Below, in pieces: positions 14,576-23,416 of a stretch of 64,000 nucleotides of DNA. Source of the stretch: DAOUAE01 sp034433795 (GTDB taxonomy: Bacteria; Chloroflexota; UBA6077; FW602-bin22; DAOUAE01); the NCBI GenBank assembly GCA_034433795.1, contig DAOUAE010000008.1, positions 124,001 to 188,000 of the forward strand, read 5' to 3'. The position numbers were made by a program, and so were the translations under genes. Within the stretch, counting starts at the first letter, position 1; the number at the start of each line of letters is the position of its first letter. The notes beneath the pieces are model-generated. The model saw only the letters and a program-made list of their open reading frames with translations. It was not told the origin of the DNA and ran no database searches.

Positions 14576-15523
14576 ATGTATCGCCAGATCCTGGTCCCGC
14601 TCGACGGCTCCCGCCTGGCGGAGCGGGCGCTCCCGCTGGCCACCTGGCTGGCCGCCCGTCTGGGGAGCCGGATCCTGCTGGTCCGCGCCGTCTGGGTGCA
14701 GACGTTTCCCGGCGCCGATCCGACCGCCGCCCAGGTCGCGGCGGTCCAGGAGGCTGAGGCCTATCTGCGCGGGGTGGCGGCCCGGCTGGCGGAGCGGGCC
14801 ATCCCGACGGACATCGCGGTTCCCTACGCCCCGCCGGCCGAGGGTATCCTGCTCGAGGCGGGACTGCGGGGCGCGGACCTCATCGTTCTCTCGACCCACG
14901 GGCGCTCGGGGCTGGGACGCTGGCTCTACGGCTCGGTGGCCGAGGCGGTCCTCGCCCGGAGCCCTCTCCCGGTGGTGCTGGTGCGGGCCAGCGCGCCCGA
15001 GGCGCTGTGGGAGCGCGCGCCGTGGCGGGCCCGTCTCCTGGTGCCGCTGGACGGCTCGCCGCTGGCGGAGGAGGCCCTGCCCCACGCGGTGGGGCTGGCC
15101 CGGGCGCTGGAGGCCACGGTCGTGCTGGTCCACGCCGTCCCCCCGCCGGTGCTTCCGCTGGCCGAGCTCAGCCTGGCCGGCGCGATGGCTCTCCCCGATG
15201 CCGACCAGATCGAACAGGCGCGGCGGGCGGCGGCCGCCTATCTGGAGACCGTGGCCGCCCGGCTGGCCGCCCAGGGCGTTCAGACCCAGACGACCGTGGT
15301 CGAAGGGGCAGCCGCCACCGCGATTCTGGAGGTCAGCCGGGCGGTCGGCGCGGTGCTGATCGTGATGGCGACGCACGGTCGGACCGGGCTGGGGCGGTTG
15401 CTGTTCGGCAGCGTGGCCCTGGAGGTGCTGCACCGGAGCGACCGCCCGCTGCTGCTGGTCCGGCCACGGGCGTTCCTGACCCCGGCCGCGCCCGTGGCGG
15501 AGGCGGGCGACACCCGCGGGTGA
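14576..15523 (+). CDS. tandem universal stress protein (two UspA domains)
   Basis: 315-aa protein of two UspA domains (residues ~1-145 and ~152-305). Each starts with (I/L)LVPLDGS and ends with the nucleotide-binding G-2x-G-9x-G-S pattern (HGRSGLGRWLYGSVAE, HGRTGLGRLLFGSVAL), so both halves should bind ATP. It is a cytosolic stress or energy-state sensor by family knowledge. The ATG follows GAGGAGG. It is first in the operon with hemQ, hemE, hemY and hemH (22 nt to hemQ). It is driven by the same motif class as the oxidase and nirK, as USP genes often belong to low-oxygen regulons. Confidence 0.92.
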   Translation: MYRQILVPLDGSRLAERALPLATWLAARLGSRILLVRAVWVQTFPGADPTAAQVAAVQEAEAYLRGVAARLAERAIPTDIAVPYAPPAEGILLEAGLRGADLIVLSTHGRSGLGRWLYGSVAEAVLARSPLPVVLVRASAPEALWERAPWRARLLVPLDGSPLAEEALPHAVGLARALEATVVLVHAVPPPVLPLAELSLAGAMALPDADQIEQARRAAAAYLETVAARLAAQGVQTQTTVVEGAAATAILEVSRAVGAVLIVMATHGRTGLGRLLFGSVALEVLHRSDRPLLLVRPRAFLTPAAPVAEAGDTRG

Positions 15524-15545
15524 GGCCGCCGGGACCGGGGCGCGG

Positions 15546-16358
15546 GTGGCAGAATTGGACCGGTCACGCTATCATCCTGAGGGGACCGGTCGCCCGCGAT
15601 GGTTCGACCGACCGGTCTATTCGATCACTGTCGTGGAGGCGTGGATGGCCGTTCGCTGGCTGCACCACTTCACCGGCCTGACCCTGACCGACTGCTACTG
15701 GGAGCTGCCGCCGGCCGACCAGTCGGCCCGCTGGTCTGAGTGGTGGGCGGCGCTGCAGCCCCTGGCCACCCGGCTCTGGCTGTATCAGGTCTTCCCGGCC
15801 CGGACCGACACCGATCTGGTGCTCTGGTCGGCCCTGCAGACCGAGGAGGCCCAGGCCCCGGCCGGGTTCTTCGGGGCGCTGGGTCAGACCCTCAACCGCT
15901 GGCGCCCGCTTTTCCGACCCGCCTGGACACTGTGGGGGTTCACCCGTCCCTCGGTCTACGCCAGCGGCCGCTCGGCCCAGGAGATCGACCCGCTGGCGAC
16001 CGAGCGGCCGCCGTATCTTATCATCTACCCGTTCAGCAAGACCGCCGAGTGGTATCTTTTAAGCAAGGACACCCGCCAGGGGATGATGAACGAGCACATC
16101 CGGGTCGGGCGCGAGTATCCGACGATCAAACAGCTGCTCGTCTACTCCTTCGGTCTTCAGGACCAGGAGTTCGTCGTGGTCTACGAGACCGACGATCTCA
16201 CCGTCTTCTCCGATCTGGTGATGGCCTTGCGCAGCACCCAGGCGCGGGCCTATACTCTGCGCGACACACCGATCATCACCGCGTTCTATCGCCCCCCGGC
16301 TGCGCTGAAAGAGGTGTTCAGCCGGCCTTCCCCCCAGCGCCCGACCGGTGAGGAGTGA
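15546..16358 (+). CDS. hemQ: coproheme decarboxylase (HemQ/ChdC)
   Basis: Chlorite-dismutase-family coproheme decarboxylase, the last step of coproporphyrin-dependent heme synthesis: two propionates of coproheme become vinyls, using H2O2. It has 270 aa. Catalytic residues of ChdC are visible: Tyr161 and Lys165 in YPFSK, Trp169, and the axial His184 in NEHIRVG. Lack of the chlorite-dismutase distal Arg pattern, together with the heme operon, favours ChdC over chlorite dismutase. The GTG start at 15546 has only a weak G-rich SD, consistent with coupling to the USP gene 22 nt upstream. Followed by hemE. Confidence 0.9.
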   Translation: MAELDRSRYHPEGTGRPRWFDRPVYSITVVEAWMAVRWLHHFTGLTLTDCYWELPPADQSARWSEWWAALQPLATRLWLYQVFPARTDTDLVLWSALQTEEAQAPAGFFGALGQTLNRWRPLFRPAWTLWGFTRPSVYASGRSAQEIDPLATERPPYLIIYPFSKTAEWYLLSKDTRQGMMNEHIRVGREYPTIKQLLVYSFGLQDQEFVVVYETDDLTVFSDLVMALRSTQARAYTLRDTPIITAFYRPPAALKEVFSRPSPQRPTGEE

Positions 16359-16415
16359 GGCGGGCGGCCCCGGCGGTCCTGGTGACCAGATGTTGGGCGA
16401 GGTGGTGCCACCGCG

Positions 16416-17483
16416 ATGAACGACTGTTTTCTGCGCGCCTGTCACCGGCAGCCGACGGAATGGACACCGGTATGGCTGATGCGCCAGGCCGGGCGGTACC
16501 TGCCGGAGTACCGGGCCCTGCGGGCCCGCTACAGCCTGCTGGACCTCTGCCGCGAGCCGGCCCTGGCGGCCGAGGTCACCCTGCTGCCCGTCCGGCGTTT
16601 CGGCGTCGACGCGGCCATTCTCTTCTCGGATCTCGTCATCCCGCTGCAGGCGATGGGGGTGACGGTCACGGTCCAGGAGAACTACGGGCCGGTGGTGGCC
16701 GACCCGGTGCGGCGGGCGGCCGATGTCGAGCGCCTGCGGCCGCTGGAGCCGGAGACCGATCTGGCGCCGATGCTGGCGACGATCCGGGCTCTCCGCCGTG
16801 ATCTGACCGTGCCGCTCATCGGCTTTGCCGGCGCTCCCTTCACGCTCGCCTGCTATCTGGTGGAGGGGGGGCCATCGCGCGACTTCGCCCGCGTGCGGGC
16901 CCTGCTCTACCAGGAGGCCGCCACCTGGCGGGCTCTGATGGAGCGGCTGACGGAGAACATCATCCGCGTGGCGGTGGCCCAGGTCCAGGCCGGGGCCCAG
17001 GCCTTCCAGGTGTTCGACAGCTGGGCCGGAGCTCTCAGCCCCACGGCCTATCGGGAGGCGGTCCTGCCGTATCTTCAGCGGCTCTGCGCCGCCCTGCGGC
17101 CGCTGGGGGTGCCGGTCATTTACTTCGCCACCGGCGCCGCCGCTCTGCTCGATCTCCTGCCGGAGACCGGCGCGACGGTCATCGGGCTCGACTGGCGGGT
17201 GCCGCTCGACCAGGCCTGGGAGCGGCTGGGCGATGGGGTGGCGGTGCAGGGCAATCTCGACCCGGCGGTCCTGCTGGCGCCTTTCCCCGAGGTGGCCCGC
17301 CAGGCCGCCGACGTCCTGGCCCGCGCCGGCGGGCGGCCGGGGCACATTTTCAATCTCGGCCATGGGGTTCTGCCGGAGACGCCGCCGGAGACGGTGGCGC
17401 AGCTGGTGGCGTTCGTCCACCAGACCTCGGCCCGGGTCGCCCGGCCCGTCTGCGTCTCCGCGGGAGAGACGCCATGCGCGTAG
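16416..17483 (+). CDS. hemE: uroporphyrinogen decarboxylase
   Basis: Converts uroporphyrinogen III to coproporphyrinogen III in the cytosol. It has 355 aa, the normal length. N-terminal signature WLMRQAGRYLPEYR (residues 20-33), FGVDAAILFSDL with the catalytic Asp, the GFAGAPFTLACYL loop, and the C-terminal GHGVLPETPPE. Start ATG 16416. Its end overlaps hemY by 10 nt. Confidence 0.97.
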   Translation: MNDCFLRACHRQPTEWTPVWLMRQAGRYLPEYRALRARYSLLDLCREPALAAEVTLLPVRRFGVDAAILFSDLVIPLQAMGVTVTVQENYGPVVADPVRRAADVERLRPLEPETDLAPMLATIRALRRDLTVPLIGFAGAPFTLACYLVEGGPSRDFARVRALLYQEAATWRALMERLTENIIRVAVAQVQAGAQAFQVFDSWAGALSPTAYREAVLPYLQRLCAALRPLGVPVIYFATGAAALLDLLPETGATVIGLDWRVPLDQAWERLGDGVAVQGNLDPAVLLAPFPEVARQAADVLARAGGRPGHIFNLGHGVLPETPPETVAQLVAFVHQTSARVARPVCVSAGETPCA

Positions 17484-18877
17484 CCATTGTCGGCGGTGGG
17501 ATCACCGGGCTGAGCGCCGCCTATTTCCTGGTCCGCGCTCGCCAGCAGGGACGCTGGCAGGGGGAGATCGTCCTCCTCGAGCGCGAGCGCCGGCTGGGGG
17601 GAAAGGTCTGGACCGAGGAGGAGAATGGCTTCGTGGTCGAGGCCGGGCCGGAGACGCTGGTGGCCACCAAGCCCTGGGGACTGCGGCTCATCCAGGCGCT
17701 GGGGCTGGCAGACGAGGTCGTCCAGCCCCTCACCCGCACCGCCGCTCTTCTGGTCGACGGTCGCCTGCATCCCCTGCCTGATGATCTCCTTCGCCTGGCC
17801 CCACGCTCGATCTGGCGCCTCTTCCGGGTCTCCTGTCTGCCCTGGTCGGCCAGGCTGCGCCTGGCGCTGGAGCCCTGGATCCCGCCCCGGCGGGACCCGG
17901 CCGACGAGTCGGTCGGGGCGTTTCTGCGCCGGCGTCTGGGCCGGGTCTTCGCCGAGCGGGTGGGGGCGCCGCTGCTGGCCGGGGTCTACGCCGCCGACCC
18001 CGACACCCTCAGCCTGCAGGCTCTCTATCCGCATCTCCGCGATCTCGAGCGTCAGTACGGCAGCCTGGCCCGGGGCCTGCGGGCCCGGGCGCGGGGGGAG
18101 GGCGCGCCGCGTGGATCGCCCTTTGTCTCGCTGCGCCGGGGGCTGGGAGCCCTCCCCCGGCGCCTGGCGGAGGTCCTGACCGGTGAGGTCCGCCTGCTGG
18201 TGGGGCAGACCGTCGTCGCTCTGGCGCCGGCCGGGGACGGCTACCGCCTGGTCCTGGCCTCGGGCGTGGCGTTGACGGCCGACCGGGTTCTTTTGACCGT
18301 CCCGGCGCCGGCGGCGGTGCCGCTGCTCCGGCCGTTCGCCCCGGAGGCGGCGGCGCTCCTGGCCCGGCAGATCTGGGTCTCGACGGCGGTGGTGACGCTG
18401 GCCTTCCCGGCGTCGGCCCTGGGCCGGCCGCTCTGGGGGAGCGGTTTCCTGGTGCCACGGCGGCCGCCGTTCCCCCTCACCGGCGCCACCTGGTCCTCGG
18501 CCAAGTGGCCCGGGCGGGCGCCGGCCGGGTTCGTGCTCCTCCGCGCCTACTGCGGCTGGGCTGGCGACCAGGCGATCCTGGAGCGCGACGATGCCGATCT
18601 CGTGGCCCTGACCCGGGAGGTGCTGCGGCCCCTTCTGGCCCTCCAGGGGGAGCCGGTGCGGGTCTGGGTGCACCGCTGGCCGGGGGCGATGCCCCAGTAC
18701 GCGGTGGGACACCTGGAGTGGCTGGCGGCCCTGGAGCGGGCGCTGGCCCCCTGGCCGGGGCTGCGGCTGGCCGGGGCTGCCTACCGGGGGCCGGGCCTCG
18801 CCGACTGCATTCGGCAGGCCGAGGAGGCCATCGAGGCTCTGGGCCTGTGGGCCGCCAGCCCGGCGCCGGCCGGCTGA
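17474..18877 (+). CDS. hemY: coproporphyrinogen/protoporphyrinogen oxidase (HemY/CgoX type)
   Basis: FAD- and O2-dependent porphyrinogen oxidase, 467 aa. The dinucleotide-binding motif VAIVGGGITGLSAAYFL is at the N-terminus, followed by ERERRLGGKVWTEEENGF and the substrate-loop motif GPETL. The C-terminal FAD-binding end is GAAYRGPGLADCI. With hemQ and hemH beside it and no coproporphyrinogen decarboxylase gene, it most likely oxidises coproporphyrinogen III to coproporphyrin III (CgoX). It overlaps hemE by 10 nt. Family members of this type act at the membrane face. Confidence 0.93.
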   Translation: MRVAIVGGGITGLSAAYFLVRARQQGRWQGEIVLLERERRLGGKVWTEEENGFVVEAGPETLVATKPWGLRLIQALGLADEVVQPLTRTAALLVDGRLHPLPDDLLRLAPRSIWRLFRVSCLPWSARLRLALEPWIPPRRDPADESVGAFLRRRLGRVFAERVGAPLLAGVYAADPDTLSLQALYPHLRDLERQYGSLARGLRARARGEGAPRGSPFVSLRRGLGALPRRLAEVLTGEVRLLVGQTVVALAPAGDGYRLVLASGVALTADRVLLTVPAPAAVPLLRPFAPEAAALLARQIWVSTAVVTLAFPASALGRPLWGSGFLVPRRPPFPLTGATWSSAKWPGRAPAGFVLLRAYCGWAGDQAILERDDADLVALTREVLRPLLALQGEPVRVWVHRWPGAMPQYAVGHLEWLAALERALAPWPGLRLAGAAYRGPGLADCIRQAEEAIEALGLWAASPAPAG

Positions 18878-18909
18878 GCCGCGTGGTCATGCTGGTGAAG
18901 GAGCGGAGA

Positions 18910-19869
18910 ATGAAACGGATCGGTGTGCTGGTGATGGCCTACGGCAGCCCGGAGACCCTCGACGATGTCGAGCCCTACTTCACCCACATCCGGGGGGGGC
19001 GCCGCCCCTCGCCGGCCCAGGTCGAGGCGCTCCGGGAGCGCTACCGCCGCATCGGCGGACGGTCGCCGCTTGGGGCGATCACCCAGGCCCAGGCCGCCGG
19101 TCTGGCCCGGGCCCTGGCCACGGCCCGGCCCGAAACGGCCTTCCAGGTCGAGGTGGGGATGAAGCACTGGCATCCCTTCATCGCCGAGGCCGTCGGTCAG
19201 CTGCTGGCCGCCGGCATCACCGGCCTGGTCGGGATCGTGATGGCCCCGCACTACTCGCGCCTGAGCATCGAGACCTACCACCAGGCGGTCCGGCAGGCGC
19301 TGGCGGCCGCCGGTCGGGCCGATCTCCCGGTCGCCCTGGTCGAGCGCTGGGGGACGCATCCGCTATTCATCCGGCTGGTGGCCCGACGGGTGGCCGAGGC
19401 GCTCCAGGGGTGGGACGCGCGCCGGACGGCGGTGGTCTTCACCGCCCACAGCCTGCCGGCCCGGATCCGGGCCGATTTCGACCCCTACGAGCGCGAGCTC
19501 CTCACCTCGGCGGCCCTGGTGGCCACCGCCCTGGGGCTGCCCGACTGGCGCCTGGCCTACCAGAGCGCCAGTCACACCGGCGAGCCGTGGCTGGGTCCGG
19601 ATATTCTGGAGGTGCTGGACCTGCTGGCGGCCAGCGGAACGGTGCGCCAGGTGGTGGTCTGCCCCGTCGGCTTTGTGGCCGACCACCTCGAGGTGCTGTA
19701 CGATATCGACATCGAGGCCCAGGCGCGCGCGACCGACCTGGGGCTGGCCCTGCGCCGCACCCGGTCGCTCAACGACGACCCTCTTCTCATCGCCGCGTTG
19801 ACCGATCTGGTGCTACAGGCCGCCGACCGCCTGCCAGCGACCGGGCGGACCGCGACGGCGGCCTCCTGA
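18910..19869 (+). CDS. hemH: ferrochelatase (coproporphyrin ferrochelatase CpfC type)
   Basis: Inserts Fe2+ into coproporphyrin III (or protoporphyrin IX). 319 aa from ATG 18910; AAGGAG lies 6 nt upstream, and an earlier in-frame ATG at 18889 is less well placed. Signatures are GVLVMAYGSPETLDDVEPY, the catalytic His in FTAHSLP (near residue 180) and the metal-site Glu in DHLEVLYDIDIEAQ (near 265). No [2Fe-2S] cysteine tail. Last gene of the heme operon, ending 18 nt from the convergent response regulator. Confidence 0.95.
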   Translation: MKRIGVLVMAYGSPETLDDVEPYFTHIRGGRRPSPAQVEALRERYRRIGGRSPLGAITQAQAAGLARALATARPETAFQVEVGMKHWHPFIAEAVGQLLAAGITGLVGIVMAPHYSRLSIETYHQAVRQALAAAGRADLPVALVERWGTHPLFIRLVARRVAEALQGWDARRTAVVFTAHSLPARIRADFDPYERELLTSAALVATALGLPDWRLAYQSASHTGEPWLGPDILEVLDLLAASGTVRQVVVCPVGFVADHLEVLYDIDIEAQARATDLGLALRRTRSLNDDPLLIAALTDLVLQAADRLPATGRTATAAS

Positions 19870-19887
19870 GCGCCGGGCTCGGGAGGC

Positions 19888-20583
19888 TTAGGAAGACGGC
19901 GGGACCAGCCCGTGCTTGAGGGCGTAGGCCACGACCTGGGCGCGGTTCTGGAGATGCAGTTTCCCCAGGATGTTCTTGAGGTGGTACTTGACCGTGTTTT
20001 CGCTGACCACCAGCCGCCGGGCGATCTCTTTATTGGTGGCCCCCTGGACCAGGAGTTCCAGGACCTCCCGCTCGCGGGCCGTCAGCGGCTCGACGAGGTC
20101 CTCGGCCGGCGCCGGCCGGGCTGAGGAGCGGGCGGGGGCCGGCGAGGGCGGCGTGGTCTTCGTCGGCTGAGAGCGCTCCTGCAGGATACGCAGGGCCAGG
20201 TGTGGGGTCAGCGCCGCCTCCCCCCGGGCCGCCGCCTCGACCAGCGTGGCGACGGTCTCGGGCGGGTCGCTTTTGAGCAGATACCCCTGGGCGCCGGACT
20301 TCACCGCCTCGAAGAGATCCTCTTCCTCTTCGGAGGCGGTGAGGATCACCACCGGTAGCTCCGGGAATTCGGCCTTGAGGAGGCGGGTCGCCGCCAGGCC
20401 GTCCAGCCCCGGCATCCGCAGGTCCATCAGCACGACGTCCGGCCGGGTCTGGCGGACCAGGTCGCGGGCGGCCGCCCCATCGTCGGCCTCCCCCACCACC
20501 TGGAACCCCCGGCGCTCCAGCAGGGCCCGCAGACCGGCCCGAAAGAGGCGATGGTCATCGACCAGCACAACGCGAATGGTCAT
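19888..20583 (-). CDS. NarL/FixJ-family response regulator
   Basis: 231-aa two-domain transcription factor. The receiver domain (1-120) has the acid pocket Asp9-Asp10, phospho-acceptor Asp54, Thr82 and Lys104. A Pro/Ala/Ser linker (~138-162) leads to a LuxR-type HTH (165-225) with LTAREREVLELL and NKEIARRLVVSENTVKYHL. Lys199 and Lys203 occupy the positions of NarL Lys188 and Lys192, which touch the TACYY heptamer. The ATG overlaps the kinase stop by 4 nt. It lies beside the heme operon, and I propose it as regulator of the CTACCC-N4-GGGTRK promoters; the link is inference. Confidence 0.92.
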   Translation of the reverse strand: MTIRVVLVDDHRLFRAGLRALLERRGFQVVGEADDGAAARDLVRQTRPDVVLMDLRMPGLDGLAATRLLKAEFPELPVVILTASEEEEDLFEAVKSGAQGYLLKSDPPETVATLVEAAARGEAALTPHLALRILQERSQPTKTTPPSPAPARSSARPAPAEDLVEPLTAREREVLELLVQGATNKEIARRLVVSENTVKYHLKNILGKLHLQNRAQVVAYALKHGLVPPSS

Positions 20584-22013
20584 CGTTCACGCTCCTGGAG
20601 CCCGGGCTGCCCGTTCGCCAGCGGCAGCGTCACGGTGACGCATGTGCCCCGTCCCGGCGCGCTCTCGATCCGCAGCCGGCCGCCGACGCTCTCGGCCCGC
20701 TCGCGCATCGTGGCCAGCCCGAAGTGGAGATCGCCCGCCAGAAGGCAGGGATCGAAGCCCCGGCCGTCGTCCACCACCTGGCACTGGAGCGCTCCCTGGG
20801 CGTCCCCGGTCAGGGTCGCCAGCCGCAGCCAGACCTGGCGGGCCCGGGCGTGCTTGCGGACGTTGGTCAGGGCCTCCTGGATGATACGCAGGAGCTGCAC
20901 CTCGGCTGCCGGGCTCAGACGGGCGGTGGCCACCGTCGGGCTGGCTTCCAGGTGCACGGTCAGCCCCGTCTGGCGCTGGTAGCGGTCGAGGTACTGGCGC
21001 AGGGTGTTGAGAAGGTCGCGTTCGGTGCCGAGCCGGCTGCGCAGCCCCAGGATGGCCTCGCGGACGTCGGCGTAGGCCTCGCCGGCGGCGGTCTCGATCT
21101 GGGCCAGGAGATCTTTCAGAGCCGTGGTCTCCCCCTGCGCCGCTGCCTCCCGGGCGGCCGCCACCTGGAGGCGGATGAACCCCAGCACCTGGACCAGGCT
21201 GTCGTGCAGTTCGCGGGCGATCCGCTCGCGCTCCTGAAGTGTCGCCAGGACCTGGACCTCGGCGTGGAGGCGGGCGTTCTCGATGGCGACGGCGGCCAGG
21301 GCGGCGAAGAGCCGCAGCACCTCCTCATCGGCCTCGTCGAACGGCTGGACCTGCCCCTGGCTCATTTTATCGGTCAGGTAGAGGTTGCCGATGGGTCGTC
21401 CCTGGACCAGAATCGGCACGCCCAGGAAGGTGGTCATCGGCGGGTGTCCGGGCGGGAAGCCGACCGACCGTGGGTCGCGGGCGATGTCGTCCACCCGGAT
21501 CGGCCGGCCCTCCTGCAGGACCGCTCCCAGCAGTCCCCGTCCCTTCGGCGGGTCGCCCAGCCGCTGCCGTTCCTCGGGGGAGAGGCCGGAGACCAGGAAC
21601 CGGACGACCTGCCCGCGCTCATCGAACAGAGCCAGAGCACCGTAGCGGGCGCCGACCAGATCGCGGGCGGTGTCGGTGATCTTCTGGAGAAGCGCCTCCA
21701 GGTCGAGCGTGCTGACCACCGCCAGCCCGGCCTCGTGCAGGGCCCGTAACTGGGCCGCCTGCCGGGCGGCGGTGGCGTGCAGCCGCGCCAGCTCCTGCTG
21801 GCGCACGAGCAGCTGGCCTTCCACCCGCTCGATATGGTCGAAGACCATCTGCGAGAAAGCCCAGACGCCGGCGGTCACCACCAGCACCACCGCCAGGTAG
21901 CCCGGCCAGGGGTGCAGGACCTGAGGCCAGGGGAGGTGGCGCACCGCGTCGATGAGGAGGAGAAAGACCAGGGGGACGACGACCGTGATCCACCGCAGCC
22001 GGCGCAGGTCCAC
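20580..22013 (-). CDS. DevS/NarX-like membrane sensor histidine kinase with GAF domain
   Basis: 477-aa HisKA_3-type kinase. Two N-terminal helices (~residues 8-24 and 38-57), a coiled coil (~60-92), a GAF domain (~95-250), then dimerisation/phosphoacceptor His270 in ERERIARELHDSLVQVL and a HATPase domain (DDGRGFDP, GLATMRERAESVGG). The GAF resembles those of mycobacterial DevS/DosT, including GKGLLGA-like, SVGFP and HPPM segments. The His of HPPM (His190) is at the position of the DevS heme ligand His149, but this motif also occurs in GAF domains without heme. GTG 22013 is chosen because GGAGAGG ends 9 nt upstream; GTG 22022 overlaps that SD. Confidence 0.88.
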   Translation of the reverse strand: MDLRRLRWITVVVPLVFLLLIDAVRHLPWPQVLHPWPGYLAVVLVVTAGVWAFSQMVFDHIERVEGQLLVRQQELARLHATAARQAAQLRALHEAGLAVVSTLDLEALLQKITDTARDLVGARYGALALFDERGQVVRFLVSGLSPEERQRLGDPPKGRGLLGAVLQEGRPIRVDDIARDPRSVGFPPGHPPMTTFLGVPILVQGRPIGNLYLTDKMSQGQVQPFDEADEEVLRLFAALAAVAIENARLHAEVQVLATLQERERIARELHDSLVQVLGFIRLQVAAAREAAAQGETTALKDLLAQIETAAGEAYADVREAILGLRSRLGTERDLLNTLRQYLDRYQRQTGLTVHLEASPTVATARLSPAAEVQLLRIIQEALTNVRKHARARQVWLRLATLTGDAQGALQCQVVDDGRGFDPCLLAGDLHFGLATMRERAESVGGRLRIESAPGRGTCVTVTLPLANGQPGLQERER

Positions 22014-22035
22014 CGATAACACCTCTCCGGCGGCA

Positions 22036-22044
22036 ATTGTAGCA
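22036..22044 (-). promoter_or_regulatory. extended -10 promoter of the two-component operon
   Basis: Minus strand TGC-TACAAT (22044-22036) matches an extended -10. The predicted start near 22029 gives a ~16-nt leader with the SD at its 5' end. No good -35 is seen. It sits just upstream of the kinase, abutting the end of the CoA-transferase gene. Confidence 0.5.
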
Positions 22045-22049
22045 CAGAC

Positions 22050-23348
22050 TCACAGACCGAGGTATCGGCGGGCGAAATCCCGCAGCTCCGGTCGGAAATC
22101 GGGATGAGCCAGATCGATCAACCGCGCCGCCCGTTCGCGCAGGCTCAGCCCGTGGAGGTTGGCGACGCCGTACTCGGTCACCACGTAGTGGACGTGGGCC
22201 CGGCTGGTGGTGACCCCCGCGCCAGGCGGCAGAACCGGGACGATGCGCGAGACGGTGCCGTTGACAGCGGTCGAGCGCAGGGCGATGATCGGCTTGCCGC
22301 CGGGGGCCAGGGCGGCCCCGCGCAGAAAGTCCATCTGCCCGCCGACCCCACTGTACAGGCGCAGACCGATGGACTCGGCGCAGACCTGGCCGGTCAGGTC
22401 GATCTGCAGGGCCGAGTTGATAGCCGTCATCTTGGACTGCTGCCGGATGATCCGGGTGTCGTTGGTGTACTCGACCGGATGCATCTCGACCCCGGGATTA
22501 TCGTGGACGAACGCGTAGAGCCGCGGGCTGCCCATCAGGAAGGTCGCCACGATCTTCCGGGGATGCAGGGTCTTGCGGGCGCCGGTGATGACGCCCGCCT
22601 CGACCAGGTCGAGGACGCCGTCCGAAAACATTTCGGTGTGGATGCCGAGATCCGCTTTGGACCGCAGGGCGGCCAGGACGGCGTTGGGGATGGCGCCGAT
22701 GCCGATCTGAATGGTGGCGCCGTCTTCGACGAGATCGGCGACGTGCTGGGCGATCTGCTGGGCCACGGCGTCGGGGGGCTCGGGACGCACGGTCAGCGGC
22801 GGGTCGTTGACCGAAACCAGGTAGTCGATCTGGCTGAGGTGCAGGAAACTGTCGCCCAGGGTCCGGGGCATCAGCGGGTTGATCTGGGCGATGACGATCC
22901 GGGCCGACTCGGCTGCGGCCTTGGCGCAGTCCACCGAGAGGCCAAGCGAACAGTAGCCGTGCGCGTCAGGGACCGAGAGATGGAGGAGCGCCACATCGAG
23001 GGAGAGATGCCCGCTGCGGAAGAGGTGGGGGATGTCCGAGAGGAAGATCGGGGTGTAGTCGGCGCGACCGGCGTTGACCGCCTCGCGGACGTTGGCGCCG
23101 ATGAAGAGCGCCCGGTGACGAGCGTGTCCGCTGAACTCCGGGGCAACATAAGGGGCCGGTCCTTCGGTGTGGATGTGGACGATCTCGACATCGCGCAGAT
23201 CGAGCAGGCGCTTGGTCAGCGCCTCAACCAGGGTGACGGGCGTGGCACAGCCGCCCTGGAGGAAGACCCGGTGGCCGGACTCGACGACCTGGACCGCCTC
23301 CTCGGGCGTGACCCAGCGGGGAACCCGTTGCCGACGTTGGTGTGTCAT
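22050..23348 (-). CDS. acetyl-CoA hydrolase/4-hydroxybutyrate CoA-transferase family protein
   Basis: Class I CoA-transferase, 432 aa, which moves CoA between acyl-CoA and acetate or another acid through a glutamyl-CoA intermediate. Signatures include VFLQGGCATPVTLVEAL near the N-terminus, IQIGIGAIPNAVLAAL, the catalytic Glu in HTEMFSDGV (near residue 240), GVGGQMDFLRGA and the C-terminal VTEYGVANLHG. It is closest to the 4-hydroxybutyrate/butyryl CoA-transferase group. AAGGAGG lies 12 nt before ATG 23348. A TAAGAT-like -10 lies upstream without a clear -35. It could serve short-chain acid metabolism; the exact acyl group is unknown. Confidence 0.88.
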   Translation of the reverse strand: MTHQRRQRVPRWVTPEEAVQVVESGHRVFLQGGCATPVTLVEALTKRLLDLRDVEIVHIHTEGPAPYVAPEFSGHARHRALFIGANVREAVNAGRADYTPIFLSDIPHLFRSGHLSLDVALLHLSVPDAHGYCSLGLSVDCAKAAAESARIVIAQINPLMPRTLGDSFLHLSQIDYLVSVNDPPLTVRPEPPDAVAQQIAQHVADLVEDGATIQIGIGAIPNAVLAALRSKADLGIHTEMFSDGVLDLVEAGVITGARKTLHPRKIVATFLMGSPRLYAFVHDNPGVEMHPVEYTNDTRIIRQQSKMTAINSALQIDLTGQVCAESIGLRLYSGVGGQMDFLRGAALAPGGKPIIALRSTAVNGTVSRIVPVLPPGAGVTTSRAHVHYVVTEYGVANLHGLSLRERAARLIDLAHPDFRPELRDFARRYLGL

Positions 23349-23416
23349 CAGGCGAGAATCCCTCCTTACCCATCTTAGTCAGCGCAGCCCGGGCGGCAGA
23401 CAGCGTCCCGGCGATT

